Positions 1-8,899 of a DNA stretch of 64,000 nucleotides are shown piece by piece. The DNA lies in NCBI RefSeq assembly GCF_003815715.1, contig NZ_CP033922.1, forward strand, positions 1,952,001-2,016,000, given 5' to 3'. A program made the position numbers and the translations under genes. Position 1 is the stretch's first letter, and the number at the start of each line of letters is the position of its first letter. Origin of the DNA: Chryseobacterium sp. G0162. Lineage in GTDB: Bacteria > Bacteroidota > Bacteroidia > Flavobacteriales > Weeksellaceae. The notes under the pieces were generated by a model, which ran no database searches, was not told where the DNA came from, and saw only the letters and a program-made list of their open reading frames with translations.

Positions 1-302
1 CCTATGGCTCCAGCTTTTAAAGAATTAAAGATCTTTTCATCATCTTCAAAACTGGTACACATAATGAACTGGGTTTCGGGCATGTCTTTTTTAAGCTTTT
101 CAATGATTTCAATTCCCAGCATATCCTGTAGCTGGATATCCATCATGACAACATTGGGAGAAATATCAGGAAGGTTTTTCAGGGCATCATTCCCATCAAA
201 GAACTGAGCCACTACTTTCATATCCTGTTGGTAATTGATTACCTTCTTCAACGCATTGTTGTAGTTCTTCTCGTCTTCTACTATGGCAATGGAAATGCTC
301 AT
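1..302 (-). CDS. Response regulator, receiver domain (partial, C-terminus beyond window)
   Basis: The reading frame starts at 302 and runs off the left edge, leaving about 100 residues. They form a CheY-like receiver: acidic pair E9/D10 in the first strand, phospho-acceptor D55 in VVMMDIQL, a T/S position at CTSF and the conserved lysine in SLKAGA. The spacing and the SLKAGAIG end resemble NarL/LuxR-type regulators of Bacteroidota, but the output domain lies outside the window, so the family is inference. No histidine kinase is visible beside it. Confidence 0.85.
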   Translation of the reverse strand, partial: MSISIAIVEDEKNYNNALKKVINYQQDMKVVAQFFDGNDALKNLPDISPNVVMMDIQLQDMLGIEIIEKLKKDMPETQFIMCTSFEDDEKIFNSLKAGAI

Positions 303-622
303 GTCTTTATTATTTGAAACAAATATCAGCAGAAAATAAAACGGAGTCAATTACACTTTTGTGTAATCCTAAAGTTTGAGTTTAGCATTATGGTTAGTTT
401 TTAATCTTATTAAAATTAATTATTTTTCCAATCCAAAACCATTTTTTTTTAATAAATGTTAATTCACCCTAACCGCATTATATTGAGAATGATTTCATGA
501 GTCAAAACCAAGAATAAAAAATACAAGTTACTTGTAAAAACAGCAAAAAATCATGATATTGTAAGGCATGATTTTTGTAAAATTAAAAGGTAAAAATCAT
601 ATTGAATTCAAATAATATAATC
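303..622. other. Intergenic region without a gene; inverted repeat at 350-367
   Basis: These 320 bp separate the divergent response regulator and lipoprotein genes. A perfect 7-bp inverted repeat, ATTACAC-TTTT-GTGTAAT (350-367), lies about 50 bp upstream of the regulator start and could be an operator or a small hairpin. No good TAnnTTTG element was found for either gene. The rest is AT-rich with no open frame worth calling. Confidence 0.4.
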
Positions 623-1057
623 ATGAAAAAAAGTCTTTTAGCACTAGGCGCTGTGCTTACATTAAGTGTAATCAGCTGCAAAAAAAGTGAAAGCGGAAAT
701 AAGAGTATTATTAAAACAGACAGCTCAGAAACCGTAGTTACAGATAATAACGGAAAGATTGATTCTGTAAATGAAAGTTCAACCATAGTAGATGTCAATG
801 GTAAAAAATACGAAAAAACAGATTTCGTTTATAAAGCAACAGATGGTACTCTGGTAAAGGTTGTTTTCAAAAATGATCCGAAGGAAAGTACTGTAGCCAT
901 TACCAGTAACAAAAAAACATTTACTTTACCTAAAACAGATACCAAAGGTGATGAAACCATTTATAAGAAAGATGATATGACTGCAAGAGTAAAAGGTGAT
1001 AGTCTTCACCTTGAGCAAGGCAGCAATATTATTGAATTAAAAAGAACCAAAATATAA
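623..1057 (+). CDS. Small predicted lipoprotein, function unknown
   Basis: This 144-residue protein begins MKKSLLALGAVLTLSVISC, a classic lipoprotein signal with lipobox VISC and the Cys at about residue 19. I chose the ATG at 623. A TTG 21 nt upstream is in frame but would put seven odd residues before a complete signal peptide. The mature part is rich in Lys, Asp, Ser and Thr and ends in short beta-like segments. No catalytic motif is seen. The gene stands alone and is followed by a strong terminator at 1064. I do not recognise a family. Confidence 0.8.
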   Translation: MKKSLLALGAVLTLSVISCKKSESGNKSIIKTDSSETVVTDNNGKIDSVNESSTIVDVNGKKYEKTDFVYKATDGTLVKVVFKNDPKESTVAITSNKKTFTLPKTDTKGDETIYKKDDMTARVKGDSLHLEQGSNIIELKRTKI

Positions 1058-1063
1058 AAATAT

Positions 1064-1088
1064 AAGCCGTCCCATGGGACGGCTTTTT
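1064..1088 (+). terminator. Rho-independent terminator of the lipoprotein gene
   Basis: A perfect palindrome, AAGCCGTCCC-AT-GGGACGGCTT, is followed by a T run. It starts 7 nt after the lipoprotein stop codon. Confidence 0.85.
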
Positions 1089-1147
1089 ACATTGACTTTC
1101 TTATTAAGCATAAAATTAGAGTCAACTCTCTATAGTCTATACGGCAT

Positions 1148-1178
1148 AAAAAAAACCATCCGGAATCCGGATGGTTTT
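1148..1178 (-). terminator. Terminator of the S10-spc-alpha ribosomal cluster
   Basis: The arms CCATCCGG and CCGGATGG enclose a 3-nt loop. A run of eight A on the plus strand gives the U tract on the minus transcript. It lies about 20 nt beyond the rplQ stop. A T run on the other side could let it work both ways. Confidence 0.85.
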
Positions 1179-1199
1179 CATTTTATATCTGAATGAATA

Positions 1200-1712
1200 T
1201 TATTCTTCAGTTTTTTCTTCAGTAGTGTCAGCTTTAGCTTCTTCTACTTTTTCTTCTACAACTGGAGCATCAGCAACAACTGCTGCTTTAGCTGGTGTAG
1301 ATCTTCTGCTTCTTCTTGTAGCTTTTTTCTCTTCAGCATTAGGGTTGTAAAGCTCGTTGAAATCTACCAATTCGATAAGAGCCATATCAGCAGCATCACC
1401 TGGTCTGAAACCTGTCTTAATGATTCTTGTATAACCACCGTTTCTTTCAGCGATTTTAGGAGCTACAGTTCTGAATAATTCAGCAACCGCAAATTTATTT
1501 TGAAGGTAAGAGAATACTACTCTTCTGTTGTGTGTAGTATCTTCTTTTGCTTTTGTTAATAGAGGCTCAACATATACTCTTAAAGCTTTAGCTTTAGCTA
1601 CAGTAGTGTTGATTCTTTTATGCTCAATTAGAGAACAAGCCATATTAGAAAGTAAAGCACTTCTGTGAGAAGCTGTTCTTCCTAAGTGATTGAATTTTTT
1701 ACCGTGTCTCAT
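1200..1712 (-). CDS. rplQ: 50S ribosomal protein L17
   Basis: L17 binds 23S rRNA in the large subunit. The N-terminal [17 protein letters not shown] is diagnostic. At 170 residues it is clearly longer than the roughly 120-130 usual for the family. The extra length is a C-terminal tail (about 125-170) that starts basic (RRSRRS) and ends Ala/Val/Glu-rich and acidic. It is the last gene of the cluster, 6 nt after rpoA, and a terminator follows. Confidence 0.97.
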   Translation of the reverse strand: MRHGKKFNHLGRTASHRSALLSNMACSLIEHKRINTTVAKAKALRVYVEPLLTKAKEDTTHNRRVVFSYLQNKFAVAELFRTVAPKIAERNGGYTRIIKTGFRPGDAADMALIELVDFNELYNPNAEEKKATRRSRRSTPAKAAVVADAPVVEEKVEEAKADTTEEKTEE

Positions 1713-1718
1713 TATTAA

Positions 1719-2714
1719 TTATTTATCAGCGTCTAACTTATATTTTGCAACGTCGAAACCGAAGTTAAGACCTTTTGAATGCACTAATTCTTCTAGTTCT
1801 GTCAAAGATTTTTTACCAAAATTTCTGAATTTCATCAAATCAGACTTACTGTAAGAAACCAATTCTCCAAGAGTTTCTACTTCCGCTGCTTTTAGACAGT
1901 TAAGGGCTCTTACAGAAAGATCCATATCTGCTAATTTAGACTTAAGAAGTTGTCTTGTGTGAAGAGTTTCTTCATCATATTGAATAGATGCTTTTACAGC
2001 TTCAGTTTCAAGCGTGATTCTCTCATCAGAGAATAACATGAAGTGATAAATTAATATCTTAGAAGCTTCTGTTAAAGCATTCTGAGGGCTAATAGACCCA
2101 TCAGTTTCTATATCTAATACAAGTTTTTCGTAGTCTGTTTTTTGCTCTACACGATAATTTTCAATGCTATACTGTACTTTCTTGATCGGCGTGAAAATAG
2201 AGTCAATAGCAATAGTACCTACAGGTGCATTGTTTGACTTATTTTGTTCTGAAGGAACATATCCTCTACCTTTTTCAATATTGAAAGTAATTTCGAAAGT
2301 TACATCAGTATTTAGGTTACAAATCACTAAATCCGGGTTTAAAACCTCGAATCCGTTGATCGATTTTCCTAAATCACCAGCAGTAATAATCGTTTGACCT
2401 GAAACTTTAGCAACAACCTGCTCGTTAGCCTGGCCTTCTGCTGAAGCTTTTAATCTAACCTGCTTTAGGTTAAGAATAATTTCGGTAACGTCTTCGATTA
2501 CTCCTGGAATAGTTGAAAATTCGTGCTCTACACCTTCTATTTTGATAGATGAAATAGCGTATCCTTCCAGAGAAGAAAGCAACACTCTTCTCAAAGCATT
2601 ACCGATTGTAAGCCCGAAACCTGGTTCTAAAGGTCTGAATTCAAATTGACCTTTAAATTCATCAGAGTTAAGTAAAATTACTTTATCGGGTTTTATGAAT
2701 TGTAAAATTGCCAT
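1719..2714 (-). CDS. rpoA: DNA-directed RNA polymerase subunit alpha
   Basis: The 331-residue alpha subunit scaffolds RNA polymerase assembly through its N-terminal dimer domain (about 1-235, with [20 protein letters not shown]). Through the C-terminal domain (about 255-320, with [20 protein letters not shown]) it contacts activators and DNA. Length and both domains are complete. It lies between rpsD and rplQ, the usual end of the alpha operon. Confidence 0.98.
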   Translation of the reverse strand: MAILQFIKPDKVILLNSDEFKGQFEFRPLEPGFGLTIGNALRRVLLSSLEGYAISSIKIEGVEHEFSTIPGVIEDVTEIILNLKQVRLKASAEGQANEQVVAKVSGQTIITAGDLGKSINGFEVLNPDLVICNLNTDVTFEITFNIEKGRGYVPSEQNKSNNAPVGTIAIDSIFTPIKKVQYSIENYRVEQKTDYEKLVLDIETDGSISPQNALTEASKILIYHFMLFSDERITLETEAVKASIQYDEETLHTRQLLKSKLADMDLSVRALNCLKAAEVETLGELVSYSKSDLMKFRNFGKKSLTELEELVHSKGLNFGFDVAKYKLDADK

Positions 2715-2747
2715 ATTATTGGGTTGAGCAAAAATTTGATTAAAAAA

Positions 2748-3356
2748 TTATTTAGAGTAAAGTTCGACGATAAGGTTCTCCTTAATGTCCTCCGGAATTT
2801 GGATTCTTTCAGGAGCAGAAATGAAGGTACCTTCTTTCTTCTCATCGTTGAATTGTAACCACTCATAGTTTGACTTAGAAGCCAATGCATTGGTAACAAC
2901 TTCAAGAGACTTAGACTTTTCTCTTACAGCGATTACATCACCAGCTTTTACCAAATAAGAAGGGATATTAAGAATCTCTCCGTTCACAGTAATGTGTCTG
3001 TGAGAAACTAATTGTCTTGCACCAGATCTAGTTTTAGCAAAACCTAATCTGTATACTACGTTATCCAATCTTGATTCACAAAGTTGTAATAGAACTTCCC
3101 CTGTTACACCTTTACTTCTGTGTGCTTTTTCAAATAAGTTAGCAAACTGTCTTTCTAAAATACCGTAAGTATATTTAGCTTTTTGTTTTTCAGCTAACTG
3201 AACTGCATATTCTGATTTTTTAGCACCTCTTCTCTTGTTAGGACCGTGTTGTCCTGGCGGTTGGTTCTTTCTTTTTTCGAAGTTCTTATCATCTCCGTAG
3301 ATTGCAGCACCAAACTTTCTAGCAATCTTAGTTTTAGGTCCAATATATCTTGCCAT
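2748..3356 (-). CDS. rpsD: 30S ribosomal protein S4
   Basis: S4 is an early 16S rRNA-binding protein of the small subunit. It is 202 residues long. The RNA-binding S4 domain is seen at about 93-155 ([20 protein letters not shown]). The N-terminal region has PGQHG but no cysteine cluster, so this is the zinc-free form. Gene order rpsK-rpsD-rpoA is standard. Confidence 0.98.
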   Translation of the reverse strand: MARYIGPKTKIARKFGAAIYGDDKNFEKRKNQPPGQHGPNKRRGAKKSEYAVQLAEKQKAKYTYGILERQFANLFEKAHRSKGVTGEVLLQLCESRLDNVVYRLGFAKTRSGARQLVSHRHITVNGEILNIPSYLVKAGDVIAVREKSKSLEVVTNALASKSNYEWLQFNDEKKEGTFISAPERIQIPEDIKENLIVELYSK

Positions 3357-3375
3357 AATGGGTAAATTCTAAAAA

Positions 3376-3765
3376 TTAAACTCTTCTTCTTTTTGGTGGT
3401 CTACATCCGTTGTGTGGCATTGGAGTCACATCAACGATTTCGCTAACTTCAATTCCTGAATTGTGGATAGATCTGATTGCAGATTCTCTACCTGCACCTG
3501 GACCTTTCACAAACACCTTTACTCTTCTTAAACCAGCTTCGTGAGCTACAGCAGAGCAATTTTCAGCTGCCATCTGAGCAGCAAATGGAGTATTCTTTTT
3601 AGAACCTCTGAATCCCATTTTACCGGCAGAAGCCCAAGAGATAACCTCTCCGTTTTTATTTGTTAAAGAAATGATGATGTTATTGAAAGAAGCTTGAATA
3701 TGAGCTTCACCAATAGCTTCAACTTTTACTTTTCTTTTTTTAACTACTTTAGTTTGTTTTGCCAT
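3376..3765 (-). CDS. rpsK: 30S ribosomal protein S11
   Basis: S11 forms part of the small-subunit platform near the mRNA exit. The 129 residues include the core signature [13 protein letters not shown] and the terminal [12 protein letters not shown]. Length is normal and it lies 12 nt from rpsM and 19 nt from rpsD. Confidence 0.98.
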   Translation of the reverse strand: MAKQTKVVKKRKVKVEAIGEAHIQASFNNIIISLTNKNGEVISWASAGKMGFRGSKKNTPFAAQMAAENCSAVAHEAGLRRVKVFVKGPGAGRESAIRSIHNSGIEVSEIVDVTPMPHNGCRPPKRRRV

Positions 3766-3777
3766 AATTCCTAACGA

Positions 3778-4155
3778 TTATTTACTAGCTTTTTTCTTGT
3801 TAGCAACAGTTTTTCTCTTCCCTTTACGTGTTCTAGAGTTGTTTTTCGTTCTCTGGCCTCTTAAAGGTAATCCAAGTCTGTGACGTATTCCTCGTTGGCA
3901 TCCTATGTCCATCAATCTCTTGATGTTCAATTGCACTTCAGATCTTAATTCTCCTTCTACTTTTACGTTTTCAGAGATATATGTTCTGATTGCAGCCAAT
4001 TCATCGTCATTCCATTCGTTGACTTTCTTGTCTTCGCTGATACCGGCAGCTTTAAGGATTTCAGAAGAAGTATTTCTTCCTACTCCATAGATGTAAGTTA
4101 AACCGATAACACCTCTTTTGTTTTTTGGTAAATCAATACCTGCAATTCTCGCCAT
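3778..4155 (-). CDS. rpsM: 30S ribosomal protein S13
   Basis: S13 sits in the head of the small subunit and contacts the P-site tRNA with its basic tail. The start [10 protein letters not shown], the helix-two-turn-helix segment and the tail [17 protein letters not shown] are all present. At 125 residues it is full length. It follows rpmJ, the usual alpha-operon start in bacteria. Confidence 0.98.
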   Translation of the reverse strand: MARIAGIDLPKNKRGVIGLTYIYGVGRNTSSEILKAAGISEDKKVNEWNDDELAAIRTYISENVKVEGELRSEVQLNIKRLMDIGCQRGIRHRLGLPLRGQRTKNNSRTRKGKRKTVANKKKASK

Positions 4156-4164
4156 AATTTAATG

Positions 4165-4281
4165 TTAACCTTGTCTTTGTTTAAATTTTGGGTTCTTCTT
4201 GTTGATTACGAATAGTACACCTTTTCTGCGTACGATTTTGCAATCAGCGCTTCTTTTTTTAATTGATGCTCTTACTTTCAT
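4165..4281 (-). CDS. rpmJ: 50S ribosomal protein L36 (zinc-free form)
   Basis: This short gene encodes 38 residues starting [19 protein letters not shown] and ending PKFKQRQG, a clear L36. The classic protein binds zinc with three Cys and one His. Here only the second Cys (C14) remains. The first is Ser, the third falls in an Asn/Lys stretch and the His is replaced by Phe, so zinc binding is very unlikely. The gene sits between infA and rpsM as expected. Confidence 0.95.
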   Translation of the reverse strand: MKVRASIKKRSADCKIVRRKGVLFVINKKNPKFKQRQG

Positions 4282-4307
4282 TTTGATAGTATTTATTTTT
4301 TACAAAT

Positions 4308-4335
4308 GCCAAATGGAATGAGTATTCCATTTGGC
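4308..4335 (-). promoter_or_regulatory. Perfect 12-bp hairpin between infA and rpmJ
   Basis: GCCAAATGGAAT and ATTCCATTTGGC flank a four-base loop in the 62-nt gap between infA and rpmJ. On the minus transcript it is not followed by a U tract, so an ordinary terminator is unlikely. An mRNA processing site, a protein-binding leader for the alpha genes or an mRNA stabiliser are possible. No TAnnTTTG promoter was seen between it and rpmJ. Confidence 0.6.
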
Positions 4336-4343
4336 TAAATGTT

Positions 4344-4559
4344 TTAATATCTAAATGTGATCCTCCCTTTCGTTAAATCATAGGGAGACATTTCTAGTTT
4401 TACCTTATCACCAGGTAAAAGTTTAATATAGTGCATTCGCATTTTACCAGAAATATGAGCAATAAGAATATGCCCATTTTCAAGTTCTACACGGAACTGA
4501 GCGTTCGAAAGTGCTTCCGTTATAACGCCGTCTTGTTCAATATGTTTTTGTTTTGCCAT
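4344..4559 (-). CDS. infA: Translation initiation factor IF-1
   Basis: IF-1 is a 71-residue OB-fold protein that occupies the ribosomal A site during initiation. The sequence has the family core with [18 protein letters not shown] and ends [11 protein letters not shown]. It lies between secY (3 nt gap) and rpmJ, the usual Bacteroidota order. Confidence 0.97.
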   Translation of the reverse strand: MAKQKHIEQDGVITEALSNAQFRVELENGHILIAHISGKMRMHYIKLLPGDKVKLEMSPYDLTKGRITFRY

Positions 4560-4562
4560 AAA

Positions 4563-5942
4563 TTAATATCCAGTCGTTCTAGACAGTTTAGACTGCATTA
4601 AGCCATCATAATGATGATTCAGCAGATATGTATTAATCTGTTGAACTGTATCTAAAATTACACCTACCATAATCAATAGTGACGTTCCCCCGAAAAATAG
4701 GGCAAACGCATCTGTCTGAACAAAGCTTCCATGCACAATTGCTGGAAGGACTGCAAAGATAGATAAAAAAATTGCACCTGGCAAGGTAATTTTTGATAAA
4801 ATATCATCTAAGTAATCTGCTGTCTCTTTTCCGGGTCTTACTTTCGGTACTAAACCTCCATTTCTCTTTAAATCATCAGCCATTTGGTTTACCGGAATTG
4901 TAATTGCAGTATAGAAAAACGAGAAGATAATAATTAATAGCGCAAACAATACATTGTACTGCCAGCTAAAAACATTCTTGAAACCTGCAAGAAAAGTGTT
5001 GGACTCATCGAATTTTGTTAATAATCCTGGTACGAACATCAATGCCTGAGCAAAGATAATTGGCATTACACCAGCAGCATTTACTTTCAATGGAATCCAT
5101 TGTCTTGCGCCCTGCATAAGATTCTTGTTTACACCTCCTCTTGCTTGAGCTCTGCTTACATACTGAATAGGAATTTTTCTAACAGCAACTGATAAAATCA
5201 CTGCTAAAAGAACTACCAACATCCAGAATAATACTTCGATAAGGATCATGATAGATCCCATTCCTCCTTTTCCGTTCTGCACGGCCATCTCCTGTACGAA
5301 TGCCTCAGGTAATCTTGAAAGGATCCCCACCATAATAAGGATAGAGATACCATTTCCGATTCCCTTATCGGTAATCTTTTCACCTAACCACATTGCGAAT
5401 ACTGAACCACCTACCAAGATAACAATACTTGGTAACCAGAACATAATCGAATTTGGTTCTACAAAATATGCAGATTGGAACTGAGCATACGGTAAGAATA
5501 ATTGAGTAATAGAAGTTAAGTAAGAAGGTGCCTGTACCAGACAAACCCCGATCGTTAACCATCTTGTAATTTGGTTCAATGTATTTCTACCTGACTCTCC
5601 ATCTTTCTGAAGCTTCTGAAGATAAGGAATAGCCATCCCCATCAACTGAACAATAATAGAAGCAGAAATATAAGGCATGATTCCTAACGCCATTACGGAA
5701 GCGTGGCTGAAAGCTCCCCCCGTAAACGACGAAAGCAAGCCAAGGAGACCTGCTCCTTGCTTGTTACCGCCTTGATTTTTATAATGCTCTAAGAGATCTC
5801 CCACCTCTGCAAGGTTAATTGCGGGAAGTGAGATATAAGATGCGAATCTATACACAAGGATAATCCCTAAAGTGAAGAGAATTTTATCTCTCAATTCTTT
5901 AAGACTCCAAATATTTTTAAGTGTTTGTATAAATTCTTTCAT
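4563..5942 (-). CDS. secY: Preprotein translocase subunit SecY
   Basis: SecY is the channel subunit of the Sec translocon in the inner membrane. The 459-residue protein shows about ten hydrophobic segments, the N-terminal WSLKELRDKILFT, the plug-region segment ISASIIVQLM and the cytoplasmic loop GGLVPKVRPGKET. Length is slightly above the E. coli protein. It follows rplO by 9 nt and is co-transcribed with ribosomal genes, so export capacity is coupled to ribosome synthesis. Confidence 0.97.
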   Translation of the reverse strand: MKEFIQTLKNIWSLKELRDKILFTLGIILVYRFASYISLPAINLAEVGDLLEHYKNQGGNKQGAGLLGLLSSFTGGAFSHASVMALGIMPYISASIIVQLMGMAIPYLQKLQKDGESGRNTLNQITRWLTIGVCLVQAPSYLTSITQLFLPYAQFQSAYFVEPNSIMFWLPSIVILVGGSVFAMWLGEKITDKGIGNGISILIMVGILSRLPEAFVQEMAVQNGKGGMGSIMILIEVLFWMLVVLLAVILSVAVRKIPIQYVSRAQARGGVNKNLMQGARQWIPLKVNAAGVMPIIFAQALMFVPGLLTKFDESNTFLAGFKNVFSWQYNVLFALLIIIFSFFYTAITIPVNQMADDLKRNGGLVPKVRPGKETADYLDDILSKITLPGAIFLSIFAVLPAIVHGSFVQTDAFALFFGGTSLLIMVGVILDTVQQINTYLLNHHYDGLMQSKLSRTTGY

Positions 5943-5951
5943 TAGTAAGTA

Positions 5952-6401
5952 TTATAAGGTAATTGCTTTTCCACCTGCCTTAGCAATAAGCTCTTCAGCA
6001 GATTTCGTGAATTTATCAGCAGAGATTGAAACCGCAGATTTCAATTCTCCTCTACCCATAATTTTCACTAATTCGTTTTTAGAAACGATACCGTTTGCTA
6101 CTAAAACTTCTTTCGTGATTTCTCCAGTGATGGATTTGTTCTCGATTAAAGTTTGGATAGTATCAAGGTTCACACCTCTAAACTCTTTTCTGTTTACGTT
6201 TTTGAATCCGAATTTAGGTAATCTTCTTTGTAAAGGCATCTGTCCACCTTCGAAACCGATCTTCTGAGAATAACCAGCTCTAGCTTTCTGACCTTTGTGT
6301 CCTTTTGTTGAAGTACCTCCTTTTCCTGTACCTTGACCTCTACCAATTCTTTTTGAGTTGAAAGTAGATCCTGCAGCAGGTTGTATGTTATTTAAATTCA
6401 T
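5952..6401 (-). CDS. rplO: 50S ribosomal protein L15
   Basis: L15 is a late-assembly large-subunit protein. The 149 residues open with the glycine-rich extension RIGRGQGTGKGGTSTKGHKG, which threads into rRNA, followed by the globular part and the C-terminal EELIAKAGGKA. Complete and in the usual place before secY. Confidence 0.97.
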   Translation of the reverse strand: MNLNNIQPAAGSTFNSKRIGRGQGTGKGGTSTKGHKGQKARAGYSQKIGFEGGQMPLQRRLPKFGFKNVNRKEFRGVNLDTIQTLIENKSITGEITKEVLVANGIVSKNELVKIMGRGELKSAVSISADKFTKSAEELIAKAGGKAITL

Positions 6402-6422
6402 TTTAATTTCTCTTTTATAAAA

Positions 6423-6599
6423 TTATTTTTGAACTTCTAGTAAGTGACCTACAGCAGCTATCATTCCTAAGATGGAAGGAGTCGCTTCGTGTTCTACAAC
6501 TTGGTGAAGTTTTTTTAATCCTAATGCTTCAAGCGTTCTCTTTTGGGTTTTTGTTCTACCAATAGCGCTTCTTACTTGCTTTACTTTAATTGTTGCCAT
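6423..6599 (-). CDS. rpmD: 50S ribosomal protein L30
   Basis: This 58-residue gene begins MATIKVKQVRSAIG and includes TQKRTLEALGLKKLHQ, the L30 signature. It ends GHLLEVQK. It is short but has normal length for the family and fills the gap between rpsE and rplO with 10 and 21 nt spacers, the standard spc-operon position. Confidence 0.95.
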   Translation of the reverse strand: MATIKVKQVRSAIGRTKTQKRTLEALGLKKLHQVVEHEATPSILGMIAAVGHLLEVQK

Positions 6600-6609
6600 T
6601 GTTTTATTA

Positions 6610-7131
6610 TTAACCGTTAAACACTTTACTTAGAGAAACTCCTCTCATTCTAGCGATCTCTTCAGGTCTTCTGATATCCAATAACGCTTTGAAAGTAGCT
6701 TTCACCACGTTGTGAGGGTTAGAAGATCCTTTAGATTTTGAAAGGATATCGTGAATACCAGCTGATTCCAATACCGCTCTTACCGCACCACCTGCGATCA
6801 ATCCTGTACCGTGAGAAGCAGGTCTTAAGAAGATATCTGCACCACCGTATCTAGCAGTAGTTTGGTGAGGAATAGTGTGGTTCATTACAGGAACTTTCAC
6901 AAGATTTTTCTTAGCATCTTCAACTGCTTTAGCAATTGCAGAAGCAACTTCTTTAGATTTTCCTAAACCGAAACCGATAATACCTTCTTCATTTCCTACT
7001 ACAACAATAGCAGAAAATCCGAAAGCTCTACCCCCTTTTGTTACTTTTGTTACTCTGTTAACAGCTACGAGACGATCTTTTAATTCTAATCCTCCCGGTT
7101 TTACTCTTTCTATATTATCTAGTCCTAACAT
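6610..7131 (-). CDS. rpsE: 30S ribosomal protein S5
   Basis: S5 lies near the mRNA entry channel and influences decoding accuracy. The double-stranded RNA-binding N-terminal domain ([19 protein letters not shown]) and the C-terminal domain with [15 protein letters not shown] are complete in 173 residues. It lies 19 nt after rplR. Confidence 0.98.
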   Translation of the reverse strand: MLGLDNIERVKPGGLELKDRLVAVNRVTKVTKGGRAFGFSAIVVVGNEEGIIGFGLGKSKEVASAIAKAVEDAKKNLVKVPVMNHTIPHQTTARYGGADIFLRPASHGTGLIAGGAVRAVLESAGIHDILSKSKGSSNPHNVVKATFKALLDIRRPEEIARMRGVSLSKVFNG

Positions 7132-7150
7132 ATTTTCCGAAATTTAATGA

Positions 7151-7504
7151 TTAGAATTTAAGTCCACCTTCTCTCGCACCATCAGCTAGAGCTTTTACTC
7201 TACCGTGATATACGAAACCGTTTCTGTCAAATACAATATTTTCGATTCCTGCAGCGATAGCTTTAGCAGCGATAGCTTTACCAACAGAAGCAGAAATTTC
7301 AGTTTTAGTACCTTTAGCGTCTACACCTTTCTCTCTAGAAGAAGCTGATGCTAAAGTTTTACCATTTTTATCGTCGATTAACTGAGCGTAAATTTCCTTA
7401 TTACTTTTGTATACAGATAATCTTGGCAATTCAGAAGATCCAGAGATTTTCCCTCTTACTCTTCTTTTGATTCTTATTCTTTTTTCTAATTTACTTAATG
7501 CCAT
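7151..7504 (-). CDS. rplR: 50S ribosomal protein L18
   Basis: L18 binds 5S rRNA together with L5. The 117-residue protein has the basic N-terminus ([15 protein letters not shown]) and the terminal [20 protein letters not shown] block. Length and position between rplF and rpsE are normal. Confidence 0.98.
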   Translation of the reverse strand: MALSKLEKRIRIKRRVRGKISGSSELPRLSVYKSNKEIYAQLIDDKNGKTLASASSREKGVDAKGTKTEISASVGKAIAAKAIAAGIENIVFDRNGFVYHGRVKALADGAREGGLKF

Positions 7505-7519
7505 AATACTTATAATTTA

Positions 7520-8065
7520 TTAAGCAGATTTACCAGCTTTACGTCTAACAATTTCTCCTACGAATCTTACACCTTTTCCTTTGTATGGCTCAGGCTTTCT
7601 GAAAGATCTGATCTTTGCAGCAACCATTCCTAGAAGTTGGTTATCGTGAGACGTTAAAGTAATAATTGGGTTTTTACCTTTTTCAGTCAATGTATCAACT
7701 TTTACTTCGCTTGGAAGTTCTAGTACAATACCGTGAGAGAATCCTAAAGCTAACTCAAGTTTTTGACCTGCGTGAGAAGCTCTGTATCCTACCCCTACTA
7801 GTTCTAGTTTCTTTTCGAAACCTGTATTTACACCAACAATCATGTTGTTGATCAACGCTCTGTATAAACCGTGAAGCGCTTTGTGTTGTTTAGTATCAGA
7901 TGGTCTGTTTACGTTCAGTTCCCCATCTTTTTGTTCTACAGTAATTCCTGCTGTAAGCTCCTGAGAAAGTTCTCCTTTAGGACCTTTTACAGTTACTACA
8001 CCGTTATTTTCAGTGATTGTAACTCCTGCTGGAATTGTTATAATTGCTTTACCAATTCTTGACAT
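7520..8065 (-). CDS. rplF: 50S ribosomal protein L6
   Basis: L6 sits near the factor-binding site of the large subunit. The 181 residues start MSRIGKAIITIPAGVT and hold the two-repeat fold, with the C-terminal signature PEPYKGKGVRF. Complete. It follows rpsH by 17 nt. Confidence 0.98.
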   Translation of the reverse strand: MSRIGKAIITIPAGVTITENNGVVTVKGPKGELSQELTAGITVEQKDGELNVNRPSDTKQHKALHGLYRALINNMIVGVNTGFEKKLELVGVGYRASHAGQKLELALGFSHGIVLELPSEVKVDTLTEKGKNPIITLTSHDNQLLGMVAAKIRSFRKPEPYKGKGVRFVGEIVRRKAGKSA

Positions 8066-8082
8066 TTTCCTCTGATTAAAAA

Positions 8083-8481
8083 TTAATAAACATAGCAGAT
8101 TACTTCACCGCCTACTTTCTCTTCTCTAGCTTTCTTGTCAGTCATTACTCCTTTAGAAGTAGAGATGATAGAAATACCCAAACCGTTTAGTACTCTTGGA
8201 AGTTCAGTAGAACCTTTGTACTGTCTTAAACCTGGTCTTGAAGCTCTTTGGATAGACTTAATAGCAGGTTTGTTAGTTTGCTTATCGTACTTTAAAGCGA
8301 TTTTGATCACTCCTTGAACAGCGTTATCTTCAAACTTGAAGTTTAAGATATACCCTTGATCAAATAGGATCTTAGTAATCTCCTTTTTGATTTTCGATGC
8401 AGGAATTTCCACCACTTTGTGGCCTGCGCTTTGTGCGTTCCTTACTCTTGTTAGGAAATCTGAAATTGGATCTGTTACCAT
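8083..8481 (-). CDS. rpsH: 30S ribosomal protein S8
   Basis: S8 is a primary 16S rRNA-binding protein and in E. coli also represses the spc operon by binding its mRNA. The 132 residues start MVTDPISDFLTRVRNAQ and end with the binding motif GVMTDKKAREEKVGGEVICYVY. The 145-nt gap upstream is unusually long for this cluster and holds a strong hairpin (8540-8575), which could be where S8 acts here. That is inference. Confidence 0.98.
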   Translation of the reverse strand: MVTDPISDFLTRVRNAQSAGHKVVEIPASKIKKEITKILFDQGYILNFKFEDNAVQGVIKIALKYDKQTNKPAIKSIQRASRPGLRQYKGSTELPRVLNGLGISIISTSKGVMTDKKAREEKVGGEVICYVY

Positions 8482-8539
8482 TTTTCTTTTATAAATTATT
8501 GGTTAAAGAACAATCAGTTTTGAAAAGACTTGAAGAGAA

Positions 8540-8575
8540 AAATATCAGACGTCAGAAAACTTCGGTCTGATATTT
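8540..8575 (-). promoter_or_regulatory. Strong hairpin between rpsN and rpsH
   Basis: Perfect 11-bp arms, AAATATCAGAC and GTCTGATATTT, enclose a 14-nt loop inside the rpsN-rpsH gap (8482-8626). On the minus transcript the second arm continues into a short U-rich stretch, so it may act as a partial terminator or attenuator, or as an RNA-protein site. No promoter of the TAnnTTTG type follows it. Confidence 0.6.
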
Positions 8576-8626
8576 ATTCTTTAGTATCTTGACAACTTAA
8601 TTGTCCCGATTTTTATCTAGTAATTA

Positions 8627-8896
8627 TTACCAGCTAGCTTTTCTTACACCTGGGATAAGACCGTTGTTAGCCATTTCTCTGAAAGTTACTCTGGAAATAC
8701 CAAACGTTCTCATGTATCCTCTTGGTCTACCTGTTAGTTTACATCTGTTGTGTAATCTTACAGGAGAAGCATTTTTAGGCAATTTTTGAAGTCCTTCGTA
8801 ATCACCTGCTTCTTTAAGAGCTTGTCTTTTAGCAGCGTATTTAGCAACTAGTGCTTCTCTTTTGCGCTCACGCGCTTTCATTGATTCTTTAGCCAT
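8627..8896 (-). CDS. rpsN: 30S ribosomal protein S14 (zinc-free form)
   Basis: The 89-residue S14 is the long, zinc-independent type. It has no CxxC pairs, and the C-terminal half carries [19 protein letters not shown] and ends GVRKASW. It belongs to the head of the small subunit. It lies 3 nt after rplE, the usual order. Confidence 0.97.
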   Translation of the reverse strand: MAKESMKARERKREALVAKYAAKRQALKEAGDYEGLQKLPKNASPVRLHNRCKLTGRPRGYMRTFGISRVTFREMANNGLIPGVRKASW

Positions 8897-8899
8897 TTC

